A stretch of 64,000 bases of DNA from Corynebacterium pacaense (lineage in GTDB: Bacteria; Actinomycetota; Actinomycetes; Mycobacteriales; Mycobacteriaceae). The notes beneath the pieces are model-generated. The model made no database searches. It saw nothing but the letters and a program-made list of their open reading frames with translations, and was not told the origin of the DNA. Below, piece by piece: positions 54,069 to 64,000 of the stretch (position 1 is the stretch's first letter; the number at the start of each line of letters is the position of its first letter). The DNA lies in contig NZ_LT821240.1 in the NCBI RefSeq assembly GCF_900169525.1, positions 1,003,684 to 1,067,683 on the forward strand, in the 5' to 3' direction. Made by a program: the position numbers and the translations under genes.

Positions 54069-54874
54069 CCATTGACAATCAGTTGAGTGCCCGCGGGATC
54101 TCGCTGGGCTACGGCGAGCACCCCGTGATCACCGATCTCAGTCTCGACATCGCCCCCGGCGCGATCACCTCCATCGTCGGACCGAACGGCTGCGGAAAGT
54201 CCACACTGCTCCGCGCGCTGGCACGTCTGCTCGTCCCGAGAAGCGGTGAGGTGCTTCTGAACGGCGTCTCGCTCGGTGAGCACCGTTCCAGGCAGCTGGC
54301 ACGCACGCTCGGCCTGCTGCCGCAGACACCGGTCGCGCCCGAGGGGATCATCGTCGCCGATCTCGTCGGACGCGGGCGCCACCCGCACCAGGGGTTGATG
54401 GGGCGCTGGTCCACCCGTGACTATGAGGTCGTGGCCAACGCACTGGAGATCACCAACACCACCGAACTCGCCGAACGGCCCCTCGATGAGCTCTCCGGCG
54501 GTCAGCGCCAACGCGTGTGGATCGCCATGGCCCTGGCCCAGGACACCGACATCCTGCTGCTGGACGAGCCGACCACCTACCTCGATATTGCCAACCAGCT
54601 GGAGGTCCTGGATCTGCTCACCGACCTCAACCAGCAGCGCGGCACCACCATCGTCATGGTGCTCCACGATCTCGGCCTCGCCGCACGCTACTCCGATTGG
54701 CTGGTGGCCATGCACGACGGCCGGATCCACAGTTCCGGAACCCCGGCCGAGGTGGTCACCGAAGCCGCCATGGCGGAGGTCTTCGGCGTGAGATCACAGG
54801 TGATCACGGACCCGGTCTCCGGCAGCCCGCTGGTCATGCCGATGGGCCGCCACCATATCCGCACCACACGATGA
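54065..54874 (+). CDS. Siderophore ABC transporter ATPase, FepC type
   Basis: A 269-aa ATPase. GTG 54065 overlaps the permease stop. Walker A is GPNGCGKST, the Q-loop LLPQTPVAPEG, the signature LSGGQRQR, Walker B ILLLDEPT, and the H-loop MVLHDLG. It powers uptake of the siderophore through the two FecCD permeases. Confidence 0.95.
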   Translation: MTIDNQLSARGISLGYGEHPVITDLSLDIAPGAITSIVGPNGCGKSTLLRALARLLVPRSGEVLLNGVSLGEHRSRQLARTLGLLPQTPVAPEGIIVADLVGRGRHPHQGLMGRWSTRDYEVVANALEITNTTELAERPLDELSGGQRQRVWIAMALAQDTDILLLDEPTTYLDIANQLEVLDLLTDLNQQRGTTIVMVLHDLGLAARYSDWLVAMHDGRIHSSGTPAEVVTEAAMAEVFGVRSQVITDPVSGSPLVMPMGRHHIRTTR

Positions 54875-54884
54875 AGGAGTAAAT

Positions 54885-55811
54885 ATGAGCACTGCCCCCT
54901 ACGGACCGGTCCGCGCCAGGGTGCTCGGCGTTGACAGGCTGAGCCCGAGCTTCATCCGCATCACCTTCGGGGGCCCGGACATGGCGCGGGTGGGCGCCCG
55001 CACGGCGGTCTTCGATCAACGCATCAAACTGATCTTCCCCTCCCCCTGCGCCGAGCTGCCCGCGATCGCGGGATCCGGGGACTGGTACAACGACTGGCTG
55101 GCCCTTCCCGAGGGTTCCCGCGGTGCCATGCGCACCTACTCCATCCGCTTCTTGGAAATGGATGACCACAGTACCGAGTTGACCGTGGACTTCGTCCTCC
55201 ACATGGAGCCGGGCCTGAGCGGACCGGCGGCGAACTGGGCCGCCGCGGCAGGGGTGGGTGATGAGATCCTGATCGTCGCCCCGCTGCGCGGCGCGGAGTC
55301 CGCCGGTGGCATCGAGTTCGACCGCGGTAGTGCGGAGTCGATCGTGCTCGCCGGCGATGAGACCGCGGCCCCGGCGATCGCGCGGATCCTGGAGGATCTG
55401 CACGGCGAGACGGTATCCGGCGCCGCCTTCATTGAGGTGCCCACCGCCGCGGACATACTCGACATCGACGCCCCCGCCGGTGTCGATGTCCGCTGGTTGC
55501 CGCGCTCGGGTGCGGCCCACGGGGAGGCACTCACCCCCGCGGTACTCTCTCATCTGGGCACCCGGCTTGACGACGCCCCGGTCCCCGCTGCGGACACCGC
55601 AGACGGGCTGCTGTGGGAGACACCGCACTTTTCCGGTGCCGGTGAATCAATCGTCCCGGACACCACCCTTTCCGGGGCCTATTACTGGATCGCCGGGGAA
55701 AGCGGTGTGGTTACCCGGCTGCGCCGCGCGCTGGTCCGGGACCACGGTCTGCACCGCTCCCAGGTCGCTTTCATGGGCTATTGGAAACTCGGCGTGGCCA
55801 TGCGCGGCTGA
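54885..55811 (+). CDS. Siderophore-interacting protein (ferric-siderophore reductase, ViuB/SIP)
   Basis: A 308-aa flavoprotein, AAGGAG before ATG 54885. The N-terminal FAD-binding barrel has RAMRTYSIRF-type FAD contact (GAMRTYSIRFLEMDD), DFVLHMEPGLSGPAANWA, and the NAD(P)H domain has VLAGDETAAPAIARIL, then YYWIAGESGVVTRLRRALV. It reduces or releases iron from imported siderophore in the cytoplasm. It ends the iron-uptake operon. Confidence 0.92.
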   Translation: MSTAPYGPVRARVLGVDRLSPSFIRITFGGPDMARVGARTAVFDQRIKLIFPSPCAELPAIAGSGDWYNDWLALPEGSRGAMRTYSIRFLEMDDHSTELTVDFVLHMEPGLSGPAANWAAAAGVGDEILIVAPLRGAESAGGIEFDRGSAESIVLAGDETAAPAIARILEDLHGETVSGAAFIEVPTAADILDIDAPAGVDVRWLPRSGAAHGEALTPAVLSHLGTRLDDAPVPAADTADGLLWETPHFSGAGESIVPDTTLSGAYYWIAGESGVVTRLRRALVRDHGLHRSQVAFMGYWKLGVAMRG

Positions 55812-55901
55812 ACACCGTGACCCACCCCTCATGGAAACGGGGTTAGTACATGGCTGCCATGGGTACCGGCGCCACCACGGCGCGGTATTCTTGGTATCTG
55901 A

Positions 55902-58148
<2,247 letters not shown>

Positions 58149-58163
58149 CACCCCTCGCAACAG

Positions 58164-58193
58164 GCGCCCCGCAACCATCCGGATGCGGGGCGC
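58164..58193 (+). terminator. Hairpin terminator after icd
   Basis: GCGCCCCGCA (58164-58173) and TGCGGGGCGC (58184-58193) form a perfect 10-bp stem with a 10-base loop, 15 bases after the icd stop. The T-run is poor (TCTCG). Confidence 0.7.
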
Positions 58194-58206
58194 TCTCGCG
58201 TGGGTG

Positions 58207-58218
58207 GATAATGGGGGA
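58207..58218 (+). promoter_or_regulatory. -10 of a leaderless promoter for the 241-aa exported protein
   Basis: GATAAT (58207-58212) ends six bases before ATG 58219. Confidence 0.55.
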
Positions 58219-58944
58219 ATGCGTTGTCACCGTCTTCTTCCCGCCCTCATGACCCTGCTTATCCTGGGATCCCCGATCCCCGCCTCCGCAAGGACGATCA
58301 CGGCCGATGTGGACAACCGGACATGCGTCGTGGCCGATGCCCGGACCTCCCCGGTGGTGGAGTTCTGGGATGATCTCGAAGGCGATGTGCGCAACCGGCG
58401 CCTCGATGAACTCGACGCGCAGGATCCGGGGATAAGGGCCGATATCGAGTCCTATATCGCAACAGGCAGCCCCGGCCCCTCCCAGCTGCAGGAGCGGCTG
58501 GACTCACTGGGATCCGGCGAGGGACTGGCGATGCTGGTCCCGGAGGTGACCGATCCGGATGCGGCCGCGCAGTACAAGACCGAGTACAGCTACGACGAGG
58601 CACGCTCGACCGTCGACGCCATCACCGATGATCCCGCGGCCGGTGTCCTCGAGCAGCTCCGGCAGGCCGGAGGAACGAGGATCGCCGAGATCCGCACGGA
58701 CACCTTCGCGCAGCGTTCGGAGGAGTTCAACGCCATCCAGCTGGGGCTGCGTGATGATTTCCAGGAGTGCATCGATGAGATCGACCGCGCCCGCCCCATC
58801 CCGGTCCAATACCTGATCCTGGGCGGCGCCGGTATCCTCGCGGTCGCCGCGCTGGTCATCCGCGCCTGGTCGAATTCACGCAGGTCGAACCGGCACTCGG
58901 GCCGTGATCACCGGGAGTCCCCCACGGCTAACCCCGGCGATTGA
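58219..58944 (+). CDS. Exported, membrane-anchored protein of unknown function
   Basis: A 241-aa protein with signal peptide MRCHRLLPALMTLLILGSPI then PASA. The mature part is mainly helical and acidic (DDLEGDVRNRRLDELDAQDP, EEFNAIQLGLRDDFQECIDE), with two Cys residues that may form a disulfide. A C-terminal helix (VQYLILGGAGILAVAALVI) and a basic tail anchor it. In C. glutamicum the icd-metY interval carries the prp2 operon and cstA (from memory); here this is the only gene there. No family is recognised. Confidence 0.75.
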   Translation: MRCHRLLPALMTLLILGSPIPASARTITADVDNRTCVVADARTSPVVEFWDDLEGDVRNRRLDELDAQDPGIRADIESYIATGSPGPSQLQERLDSLGSGEGLAMLVPEVTDPDAAAQYKTEYSYDEARSTVDAITDDPAAGVLEQLRQAGGTRIAEIRTDTFAQRSEEFNAIQLGLRDDFQECIDEIDRARPIPVQYLILGGAGILAVAALVIRAWSNSRRSNRHSGRDHRESPTANPGD

Positions 58945-58976
58945 CCCCGGACCGTAAACAAACAGAGCGGTACCCT

Positions 58977-59004
58977 TGAACTAGACCAAGCTGTTCAGTA
59001 GTGT
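58977..59004 (+). promoter_or_regulatory. metY promoter with McbR-type box
   Basis: TTGAAC (-35, 58977-58982) and TAGTGT (-10, 58999-59004) have a 16-bp spacer. Between them TAGAC-N6-GTTCA (58982-58997) resembles the McbR site TAGAC-N6-GTCTA. Bound McbR would block RNA polymerase. Confidence 0.7.
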
Positions 59005-59073
59005 TGTCGGGAGTGCGCCCGGCACACCCTAATCCCCGGGCGCGGACACCATGACAAACCTGAGGATGGAACC

Positions 59074-60390
59074 ATGACCAAGAAGTACGACAATTCCAAT
59101 GCCGCGGACTGGGGATTCAGCACCCGATCCATCCATGCCGGCCAGCCTGTCGATTCGGACACCGGGGCCCGAAACCTGCCCATCTACCTCACCACCGCCT
59201 ATGTCTTCGATTCGGCGGAGCACGCCAAGCAGCGTTTCGCCCTCGAGGATTCGGGCCCCGTCTACTCCCGCCTGACCAATCCCACCGTCGAGGCGGTGGA
59301 AAACCGCATCAACTCCCTGGAGGGTGGCAGCCACACCGTGCTCTTCGCCTCCGGGCAGGCAGCCACCACCGCGGCCATCCTCAACCTCGCCCGTGCGGGT
59401 TCCCACGTGGTCACCTCCGCACGCCTCTACGGTGGCACCGAGACCCTCTTCCAGGTCACCCTGGCCCGGCTCGGCATCGAATTCACCTTTGTCGAGCAGC
59501 CGGACGATCCCGAGGCATGGCAGGCCGCGGTGAGGGACAACACCGTGGCATTCTTCGGCGAGACCTTCGCCAACCCGCTCGCCGATGTCCTGGACATCCC
59601 CACCATCTCCGAGATCGCACACCGCGACTCCGTCCCGCTGATTGTGGACAACACCGTGGCCACCGCCGCCATCGCCCGCCCCATCGAACTCGGCGCGGAC
59701 ATCGTGGTCAATTCACTGACCAAGTTCTACACCGGGAACGGTTCCGGCCTGGGCGGAGCGCTCACCGACGGCGGCCACTTCGACTGGACCGTTGAGCGCA
59801 ACGGCGCCCCGGTCTTCCCCGACTTCACCTCCCCCGACCCCGCCTACCACGGCCTGAAGTACGCCGATCTCGGAGCGCCCGCCTTCGGACTGAAGGCCAG
59901 GGTAGGACTGCTGCGCGATACCGGCGCCGCCCCCTCCCCCTTCAACGCCTGGGTCACCGCGCAGGGCCTGGACACCCTCTCCCTGCGCATCGAGCGGCAC
60001 AATGAGAATGCGATCAGGGTCGCCGAGTTCCTCAGGGACAATCCCAAGGTGACCAAGGTCAACTTCGCCGGTTTCCCGGAGTCACCCTGGTACGCCACCA
60101 AGGAGAAGCTGGGATTGAAGTACACCGGTTCGGTGCTCTCCTTCGAGATCGACGGCGGCAAGGACCGCGCCTGGGCGTTCATCGACGCCCTGAAGCTGCA
60201 CTCCAACCTCGCCAACATCGGTGACGTCCGTTCGCTCGTGGTCCACCCCGCCACGACCACGCATTCCCAGTCCGATGAGCACGGACTGACCCGCGCCGGA
60301 GTCACGCAGTCCACCATCCGTCTGTCGGTGGGAATCGAGAACATCGAGGACATCATCGCCGACCTCGAAAGGGGTTTCGCCGCGATCTGA
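59074..60390 (+). CDS. metY: O-acetyl-L-homoserine sulfhydrylase
   Basis: A 438-aa Cys/Met-metabolism PLP enzyme. RSIHAGQPVDSDTGARNLPI begins the family; YSRLTNPTVEAVENRI, ASGQAATTAAIL, and the PLP lysine in NSLTKFYTGNGSG (Lys217) follow. It makes homocysteine from O-acetylhomoserine and sulfide, the direct-sulfhydrylation branch of methionine synthesis. GAGG-type spacing before ATG 59074 is ordinary. It is followed by metX with its own promoter carrying a related McbR-type site. Confidence 0.96.
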   Translation: MTKKYDNSNAADWGFSTRSIHAGQPVDSDTGARNLPIYLTTAYVFDSAEHAKQRFALEDSGPVYSRLTNPTVEAVENRINSLEGGSHTVLFASGQAATTAAILNLARAGSHVVTSARLYGGTETLFQVTLARLGIEFTFVEQPDDPEAWQAAVRDNTVAFFGETFANPLADVLDIPTISEIAHRDSVPLIVDNTVATAAIARPIELGADIVVNSLTKFYTGNGSGLGGALTDGGHFDWTVERNGAPVFPDFTSPDPAYHGLKYADLGAPAFGLKARVGLLRDTGAAPSPFNAWVTAQGLDTLSLRIERHNENAIRVAEFLRDNPKVTKVNFAGFPESPWYATKEKLGLKYTGSVLSFEIDGGKDRAWAFIDALKLHSNLANIGDVRSLVVHPATTTHSQSDEHGLTRAGVTQSTIRLSVGIENIEDIIADLERGFAAI

Positions 60391-60413
60391 CACACGTCCC
60401 GATGATCCGGTCA

Positions 60414-60442
60414 TTGGACTAGACCGAGCTGTCCAGTTAAAC
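60414..60442 (+). promoter_or_regulatory. metX promoter with McbR-type box
   Basis: TTGGAC (-35, 60414-60419), 17-bp spacer, TTAAAC (-10, 60437-60442). TAGAC-N6-GTCCA (60420-60435) matches the McbR site at nine of ten positions and shares an extended sequence with the metY box. Confidence 0.75.
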
Positions 60443-60482
60443 TGACCGGAGCTCCCACCCACACAGAAGGCGGTCACCCCCG

Positions 60483-61616
60483 ATGCCACAACTTGCGCCC
60501 GAAGCCCAGCTGAACCTTCAGCCGATCGGCGATGTCCGAACCGAGGCGGGGGCCCTGATACCGGAGGTGACCATCGCCTACCACCGGTGGGGAGAGTACA
60601 CCGAGGACGCCCGCGGGCGCAGCAACGTGATCCTGGTCGAGCACGCGCTGACCGGCGACTCCGATGCGGCGCAGTGGTGGGGTGACCTGATCGGGTCGGG
60701 TCGGGCCCTGGACACCGACCACTACTGCGTGGTCTGCACAAATGTCATCGGTGGCTGCAGTGGAAGCACCGGGCCCTCAAGCAGGCATCCCGACGGTGGT
60801 TTCTGGGGCAACCGCTTCCCTGCCATCTCCATCCGTGACCAGGTCAACGTCGAGAAGCAGTTCCTTGACAGCCTCGGCATCACCTCGGTGGCCGCCGTGC
60901 TCGGCGGTTCCATGGGCGGGGCGCGTTCACTTGAGTGGACGGCGCTGCACCCCGATGTCGTCGACGCCGCCGCGGTGCTCGCGGTCTCGGCGCGAGCCAG
61001 CGCCTGGCAGATAGGCATCCAGTCCGCGCAGATCAAGGCCATTGAAAACGATCACCACTGGCATGAGGGCAACTACTACGAATCCGGCTGCAATCCCGCC
61101 ACGGGCCTGGGCGCCGCCCGCCGGATCGCGCATCTGACCTACCGCGGCGAGCAGGAGATCGACGAGCGCTTCGGCACCTCGGCGCAGCGCGGGGAGAACC
61201 CCTTCGGCGCGCACCGCAGTCCGACCCAGCGGTTCGCGGTGGAATCCTACCTGGACTACCAGGCGGAGAAGCTGACCAGCCGCTTCGACGCCGGCTCCTA
61301 TGTCATTCTCACCGACGCCCTCAACCGCCATGATGTCGGACGCGGCCGCGGTGGCCTGAACAAGGCCCTCGAGGCCATCAAGGTGCCCACCCTGGTCGCC
61401 GGCGTGGACACCGACATCCTCTACCCCTACCACCAGCAGGAGCACCTCTCCCGAAACCTGGGCAACCTGCTGGCGATGGCGAAGATCGTCTCCCCGGTCG
61501 GCCACGACGCCTTCCTCACCGAGACCCGCCAGATGGACCGCATCCTGCGCAACTTCTTCAGCCTGCTCAATACCGGGGACGCCAGCCCCTATGACTCCAT
61601 AGAGTTCTACATCTAG
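60483..61616 (+). CDS. metX: Homoserine O-acetyltransferase
   Basis: A 377-aa alpha/beta-hydrolase-fold acetyltransferase. The nucleophile is in LGGSMGGARSLEW (about Ser143), the acid in VDTDILYPYHQQEHL and the His in SPVGHDAFLTE. Conserved RSNVILVEHALTGDSDAAQW and CSGSTGPSS surround them. It acetylates homoserine with acetyl-CoA, feeding MetY. It lies 92 bases after metY on the same strand, with its own promoter. Confidence 0.96.
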   Translation: MPQLAPEAQLNLQPIGDVRTEAGALIPEVTIAYHRWGEYTEDARGRSNVILVEHALTGDSDAAQWWGDLIGSGRALDTDHYCVVCTNVIGGCSGSTGPSSRHPDGGFWGNRFPAISIRDQVNVEKQFLDSLGITSVAAVLGGSMGGARSLEWTALHPDVVDAAAVLAVSARASAWQIGIQSAQIKAIENDHHWHEGNYYESGCNPATGLGAARRIAHLTYRGEQEIDERFGTSAQRGENPFGAHRSPTQRFAVESYLDYQAEKLTSRFDAGSYVILTDALNRHDVGRGRGGLNKALEAIKVPTLVAGVDTDILYPYHQQEHLSRNLGNLLAMAKIVSPVGHDAFLTETRQMDRILRNFFSLLNTGDASPYDSIEFYI

Positions 61617-61730
61617 GGTCCGGAACCTCAGGTCCGGGGTTTCAAAGATGTGGAAATCCCCTACGTCCTCGCCCTTTCTTCACAGGAAACTCCCGGCTCC
61701 ATTTCAATGCGGGGGCTTAGATTGAGGGAC

Positions 61731-62189
61731 ATGAACCAGCACCTCCGTGTTTTTGCCGGACTGGCATTCGCCGCCGTGGCGGGTGGACTCTCCGGCTGCT
61801 CCACGGGACCGACGACGCAGACGGAAAACGTCGCGGCATCCATGACCTCGGTGAAATCGACCGGGACCCCGAGCATCTCCGCCAGCAACGCGGCCGTGGG
61901 GCGCTTCTTCCTCGGCCTGCTCTCCGAGGAGCAGCGCCTAAGAATCACCACCACGGGAATCACCGTGACGGACCTCAACCTCGCGCAGCAGACGGCTGTC
62001 AATGAAATGCTCAACGAGGTTCCCACCAACGAGCACATCGACGCTGACTGCCGTCTGCGCATCATCGGTGAACCCGCGGCCAACGCCGCATGGGGCATGG
62101 AGGTCGACCGTGGTGGTCAGGGATGGATCGCCACCTTCTCCCCCGATGGCAGCATCAGCGTTTCAGCTGCCCAGGGAGTCAACGGATAG
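61731..62189 (+). CDS. Small exported lipoprotein, 152 aa
   Basis: ATG 61731 follows TTAGAT by eight bases. The signal peptide VFAGLAFAAVAGG ends in lipobox LSGC. A Thr/Ser-rich linker leads to a small domain (VGRFFLGLLSEEQRLRITTT onwards, ending GWIATFSPDGSISVSAAQGV). The role is unknown. The gene occupies the place of a secreted-protein gene downstream of metX in C. glutamicum. Its last 27 bases overlap the convergent DUF3017 gene. Confidence 0.8.
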   Translation: MNQHLRVFAGLAFAAVAGGLSGCSTGPTTQTENVAASMTSVKSTGTPSISASNAAVGRFFLGLLSEEQRLRITTTGITVTDLNLAQQTAVNEMLNEVPTNEHIDADCRLRIIGEPAANAAWGMEVDRGGQGWIATFSPDGSISVSAAQGVNG

Positions 62190-62513
62190 CGCCAGGAACA
62201 TCATCGCGGCCCCGAGGACTCCGGTGAAGGCCGCATCGAAGCGGCGCGAACGGACCGCAAGCAGTCCCGTGATCCGGGAATCGCAGAGAAGGCGCAGCAC
62301 AGAGAGGAAGATCATCGCCGCGCCGAGTGTGAAAGTGGCCCGGCGCCAGTGCTCGGTGACCAGGAAGCCGGCCGCCACGATGATGCCGAGGACAAAGAGG
62401 AGCACACCGGCCCGCTGCACCCCCCGCGGCAGCCGCGAGGGTGCCAGACGGGCGTCGTGGGGGTTGTCGAGCATCGCTCGTGTGGCCGGGACCACCTGAC
62501 CGGGAGTTTTCAT
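62163..62513 (-). CDS. DUF3017 membrane protein
   Basis: A 116-aa protein with three membrane helices (VLLFVLGIIVAAGFLV, ATFTLGAAMIFLSVLRLL, FTGVLGAAMMFLALSV). DUF3017 proteins are regularly encoded beside folD in actinobacteria, as here: it begins seven bases after the folD stop on the same strand. The function is unknown. Confidence 0.82.
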   Translation of the reverse strand: MKTPGQVVPATRAMLDNPHDARLAPSRLPRGVQRAGVLLFVLGIIVAAGFLVTEHWRRATFTLGAAMIFLSVLRLLCDSRITGLLAVRSRRFDAAFTGVLGAAMMFLALSVDSLGS

Positions 62514-62519
62514 CTGCGG

Positions 62520-63383
62520 CTACGCACCCGCGAGCTTTTCCGCACGCTCGACGACGTTGCGCACGAGGAAGGCTCGGGTGAGCGGACCGACGCCCCCGGG
62601 ATTGGGGGACACCGCACCGGCGACCTCCCAGACATCGGGGTGCACATCACCGGCTAATTTGCCATCGAGACGGGAGACCCCGACATCGAGCACGGCGGCA
62701 CCGGGCTTGACCATGTCGGCGGTGAGCATGTGCGCCTTTCCCGCGGCGGCGATGATCACATCGGCACGCCGGGTCTCCGCGGCGAGATCGCGGGTACCGG
62801 TGTGGCAGAGGGTGACGGTGGAGTTTTCCGAGCGCCGGGTGAGCATGAGTCCGATCGGGCGCCCGACGGTGACCCCCCGACCGATGACCACCACCTTCGC
62901 ACCGTCGAGTTCAACCCCGAAACGGCGGAGCAGGTGGATCGAGCCGTTGGGCGTGCAGGGCAGCGGGGCGGGCTCATTGAGCACCAGTTTGCCAAGGTTC
63001 ACCGGGTGCAGACCATCGGCATCCTTCGCCGGATCGATGCGTTCGAGAACCGCGTTCTCATCCAGGTGCCGGGGCAGCGGGAGCTGGACGATGTATCCGG
63101 TGCAGGCTTCATCGGCGTTGAGTTCGTCGATGACCGCGAAGAGCTCGTCCTGGCTGATATCCGCGGGCAGGTCGCGGCGGATGGAGTTGACCCCGATCTG
63201 CTCGCAGTCACGGTGCTTCATCTTCACATAGGAATAGCTCGCCGGATCATCGCCGACGAGCACGGTGGCCAGACCGGGGACGATCCCCTGATCCCTCAGC
63301 GCGGCAACGCGGGTGGCGAGATCGGTGAAAATCTCATCACGGTACAGGTTTCCGTCAAGTTTGATAGCAGTCACCTCCGCCAT
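62520..63383 (-). CDS. folD: Methylenetetrahydrofolate dehydrogenase / cyclohydrolase
   Basis: A 287-aa bifunctional enzyme starting [18 protein letters not shown] at ATG 63383. [14 protein letters not shown] contains the catalytic Lys and Tyr, [13 protein letters not shown] the substrate loop, [18 protein letters not shown] the NADP site (GRGVTVG), and [12 protein letters not shown] the tail. It interconverts 5,10-methylene-, methenyl- and 10-formyl-THF. It is divergent from trmL with a 25-bp gap. Confidence 0.95.
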   Translation of the reverse strand: MAEVTAIKLDGNLYRDEIFTDLATRVAALRDQGIVPGLATVLVGDDPASYSYVKMKHRDCEQIGVNSIRRDLPADISQDELFAVIDELNADEACTGYIVQLPLPRHLDENAVLERIDPAKDADGLHPVNLGKLVLNEPAPLPCTPNGSIHLLRRFGVELDGAKVVVIGRGVTVGRPIGLMLTRRSENSTVTLCHTGTRDLAAETRRADVIIAAAGKAHMLTADMVKPGAAVLDVGVSRLDGKLAGDVHPDVWEVAGAVSPNPGGVGPLTRAFLVRNVVERAEKLAGA

Positions 63384-63393
63384 TATTCCACGC

Positions 63394-63401
63394 TCTAGAC
63401 T
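63394..63401. promoter_or_regulatory. Overlapping divergent -10 elements of folD and trmL
   Basis: The 25 bp between the two start codons hold a TCTAGA core. TAGACT (63396-63401) is the -10 for trmL, seven bases before its ATG; the same core read backwards serves folD at a similar distance. Both transcripts would be leaderless or nearly so. Confidence 0.5.
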
Positions 63402-63408
63402 CTTTCCC

Positions 63409-63882
63409 ATGTCAACGCCTCCCCTGCACGTGGTTTTCGATAATCCCGTCATCCCACCGAACACCGGGAACGCCATCCGAATGTGCGCCGGCACCGGCGC
63501 CCACCTGCACCTGGTCGAACCCCTCGGCTTCGACCTGAGCGAGAAGCACCTGCGCCGCGCCGGCCTGGACTATCACGATCTGGCGGAGGTCAGCGTCCAC
63601 GCCACCATCGACGACTGCTTCTCGACGCTTCCCTCCCGCATCTTCGCGTTCACCACACAGGCCACAACCTGGTACGCGGACACCGCCTTCGAGGAGGGCG
63701 ACGCCCTCCTCTTCGGCACCGAGCCCACCGGTCTGCCCGCCGGCCATCTCCGGCATCGAAGGATCACCCGGGAGCTGCGCATCCCCATGCTGCCGGGGCG
63801 CCGCTCGATGAACCTGTCCAACTCCGCGGCCGTGGCCACCTATGAGGCCTGGCGGCAGCTGGGTTTCCCCGGAGGCGTGTAA
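63409..63882 (+). CDS. trmL: tRNA (cytidine/uridine-34 2'-O)-methyltransferase
   Basis: A 157-aa SPOUT (trefoil-knot) methyltransferase. [20 protein letters not shown] begins the family, [20 protein letters not shown] follows, and the SAM-binding knot has [10 protein letters not shown] and [20 protein letters not shown]. It methylates the wobble base of leucine tRNAs in E. coli. Start ATG 63409 has no Shine-Dalgarno sequence; the -10 is seven bases upstream. Confidence 0.92.
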   Translation: MSTPPLHVVFDNPVIPPNTGNAIRMCAGTGAHLHLVEPLGFDLSEKHLRRAGLDYHDLAEVSVHATIDDCFSTLPSRIFAFTTQATTWYADTAFEEGDALLFGTEPTGLPAGHLRHRRITRELRIPMLPGRRSMNLSNSAAVATYEAWRQLGFPGGV

Positions 63883-63917
63883 ACGCCGGACGCAGACCCG
63901 GATTGAATCCGGAGGTG

Positions 63918-63948
63918 AAAAAACCGGTGACGCGGGAAGGCCACCGGT
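63918..63948 (-). terminator. Possible hairpin terminator near the right edge
   Basis: ACCGGTG (63923-63929) and CACCGGT (63942-63948) pair. A run of A at 63918-63923 becomes a T-run on the reverse strand. It would end a reverse-strand gene lying past the window, or act for trmL only as a plain hairpin. Confidence 0.4.
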
Positions 63949-64000
63949 GGTACCTTCGGGAACCTCACCGACCACAATCGATTCATAAGGAAGTGGCACA

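Overview
This 64 kb window is chromosomal DNA from a high-GC Corynebacterium. The gene content and order from about 19.4 kb to the right edge (thtR, accBC, prpR, prpDBC, pyc, lpdA-like, amiA, pmmB, upp, trpS, xthA, a siderophore ABC operon, icd, metY, metX, folD, trmL) match, from memory, the C. glutamicum cg0803 to cg0749 block read in reverse. The proteins look closest to the C. glutamicum / C. efficiens group, and the GC content suggests an efficiens-like species. Many genes have a -10 hexamer 6-8 bases before the start codon, the leaderless pattern common in actinobacteria.

Left block (1-19.3 kb, accessory in character): a truncated LysR regulator, a DUF308 membrane protein, a TetR/MFS efflux pair with a palindromic operator between them, convergent genes for a cysteine-synthase-like enzyme and a D-cysteine desulfhydrase, an ascorbate-type PTS (fused EIIA-EIIB plus EIIC), a DUF4395 membrane protein, an alpha/beta hydrolase that seems to lack its catalytic His, a condensation-domain/GNAT fusion, a CtpF-like P-type ATPase, and a membrane alpha/beta-hydrolase gene cut in two by a complete 1311-bp IS3-family element. 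The IS can be resolved to the base: TG...CA ends, a 3-bp AGG target duplication, and a T_TTT_TTC frameshift signal joining orfA to orfB. An ATP-grasp (Cj0069-like) gene closes the block.

Central block (19.4-36.8 kb): acyl-CoA and propionate/pyruvate metabolism. It holds a thiosulfate sulfurtransferase, the biotinylated acyl-CoA carboxylase subunit AccBC, the methylcitrate-cycle activator PrpR, the prpDBC operon, pyruvate carboxylase, a two-domain flavin monooxygenase, an LpdA-like flavoprotein and an M20 amidohydrolase. TTTGCAAA-like motifs (RamB/PrpR type) recur upstream of prpR, prpD, pyc and the monooxygenase, which suggests shared carbon-source control.

Right block (36.8-64 kb): housekeeping and envelope genes (pmmB, upp, an EspC-sized protein with an NlpC/P60 peptidase, a D,D-carboxypeptidase, an RDD protein, a YihY-type protein, trpS, a TRIC channel, xthA), an MFS exporter, a DtxR-box-controlled siderophore uptake operon with a siderophore-interacting reductase, monomeric isocitrate dehydrogenase, the McbR-type controlled metY and metX genes, and folD/trmL. 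The second prp operon and cstA, which C. glutamicum carries between icd and metY (from memory), are absent. No tRNA, rRNA, CRISPR array or prophage was recognised. I see no clear new multi-gene system. The most unusual items are the condensation-GNAT fusion beside the His-less hydrolase, a two-gene small-ORF operon next to accBC, an internally duplicated 409-aa orphan protein, and nested palindromes in the prpD leader.
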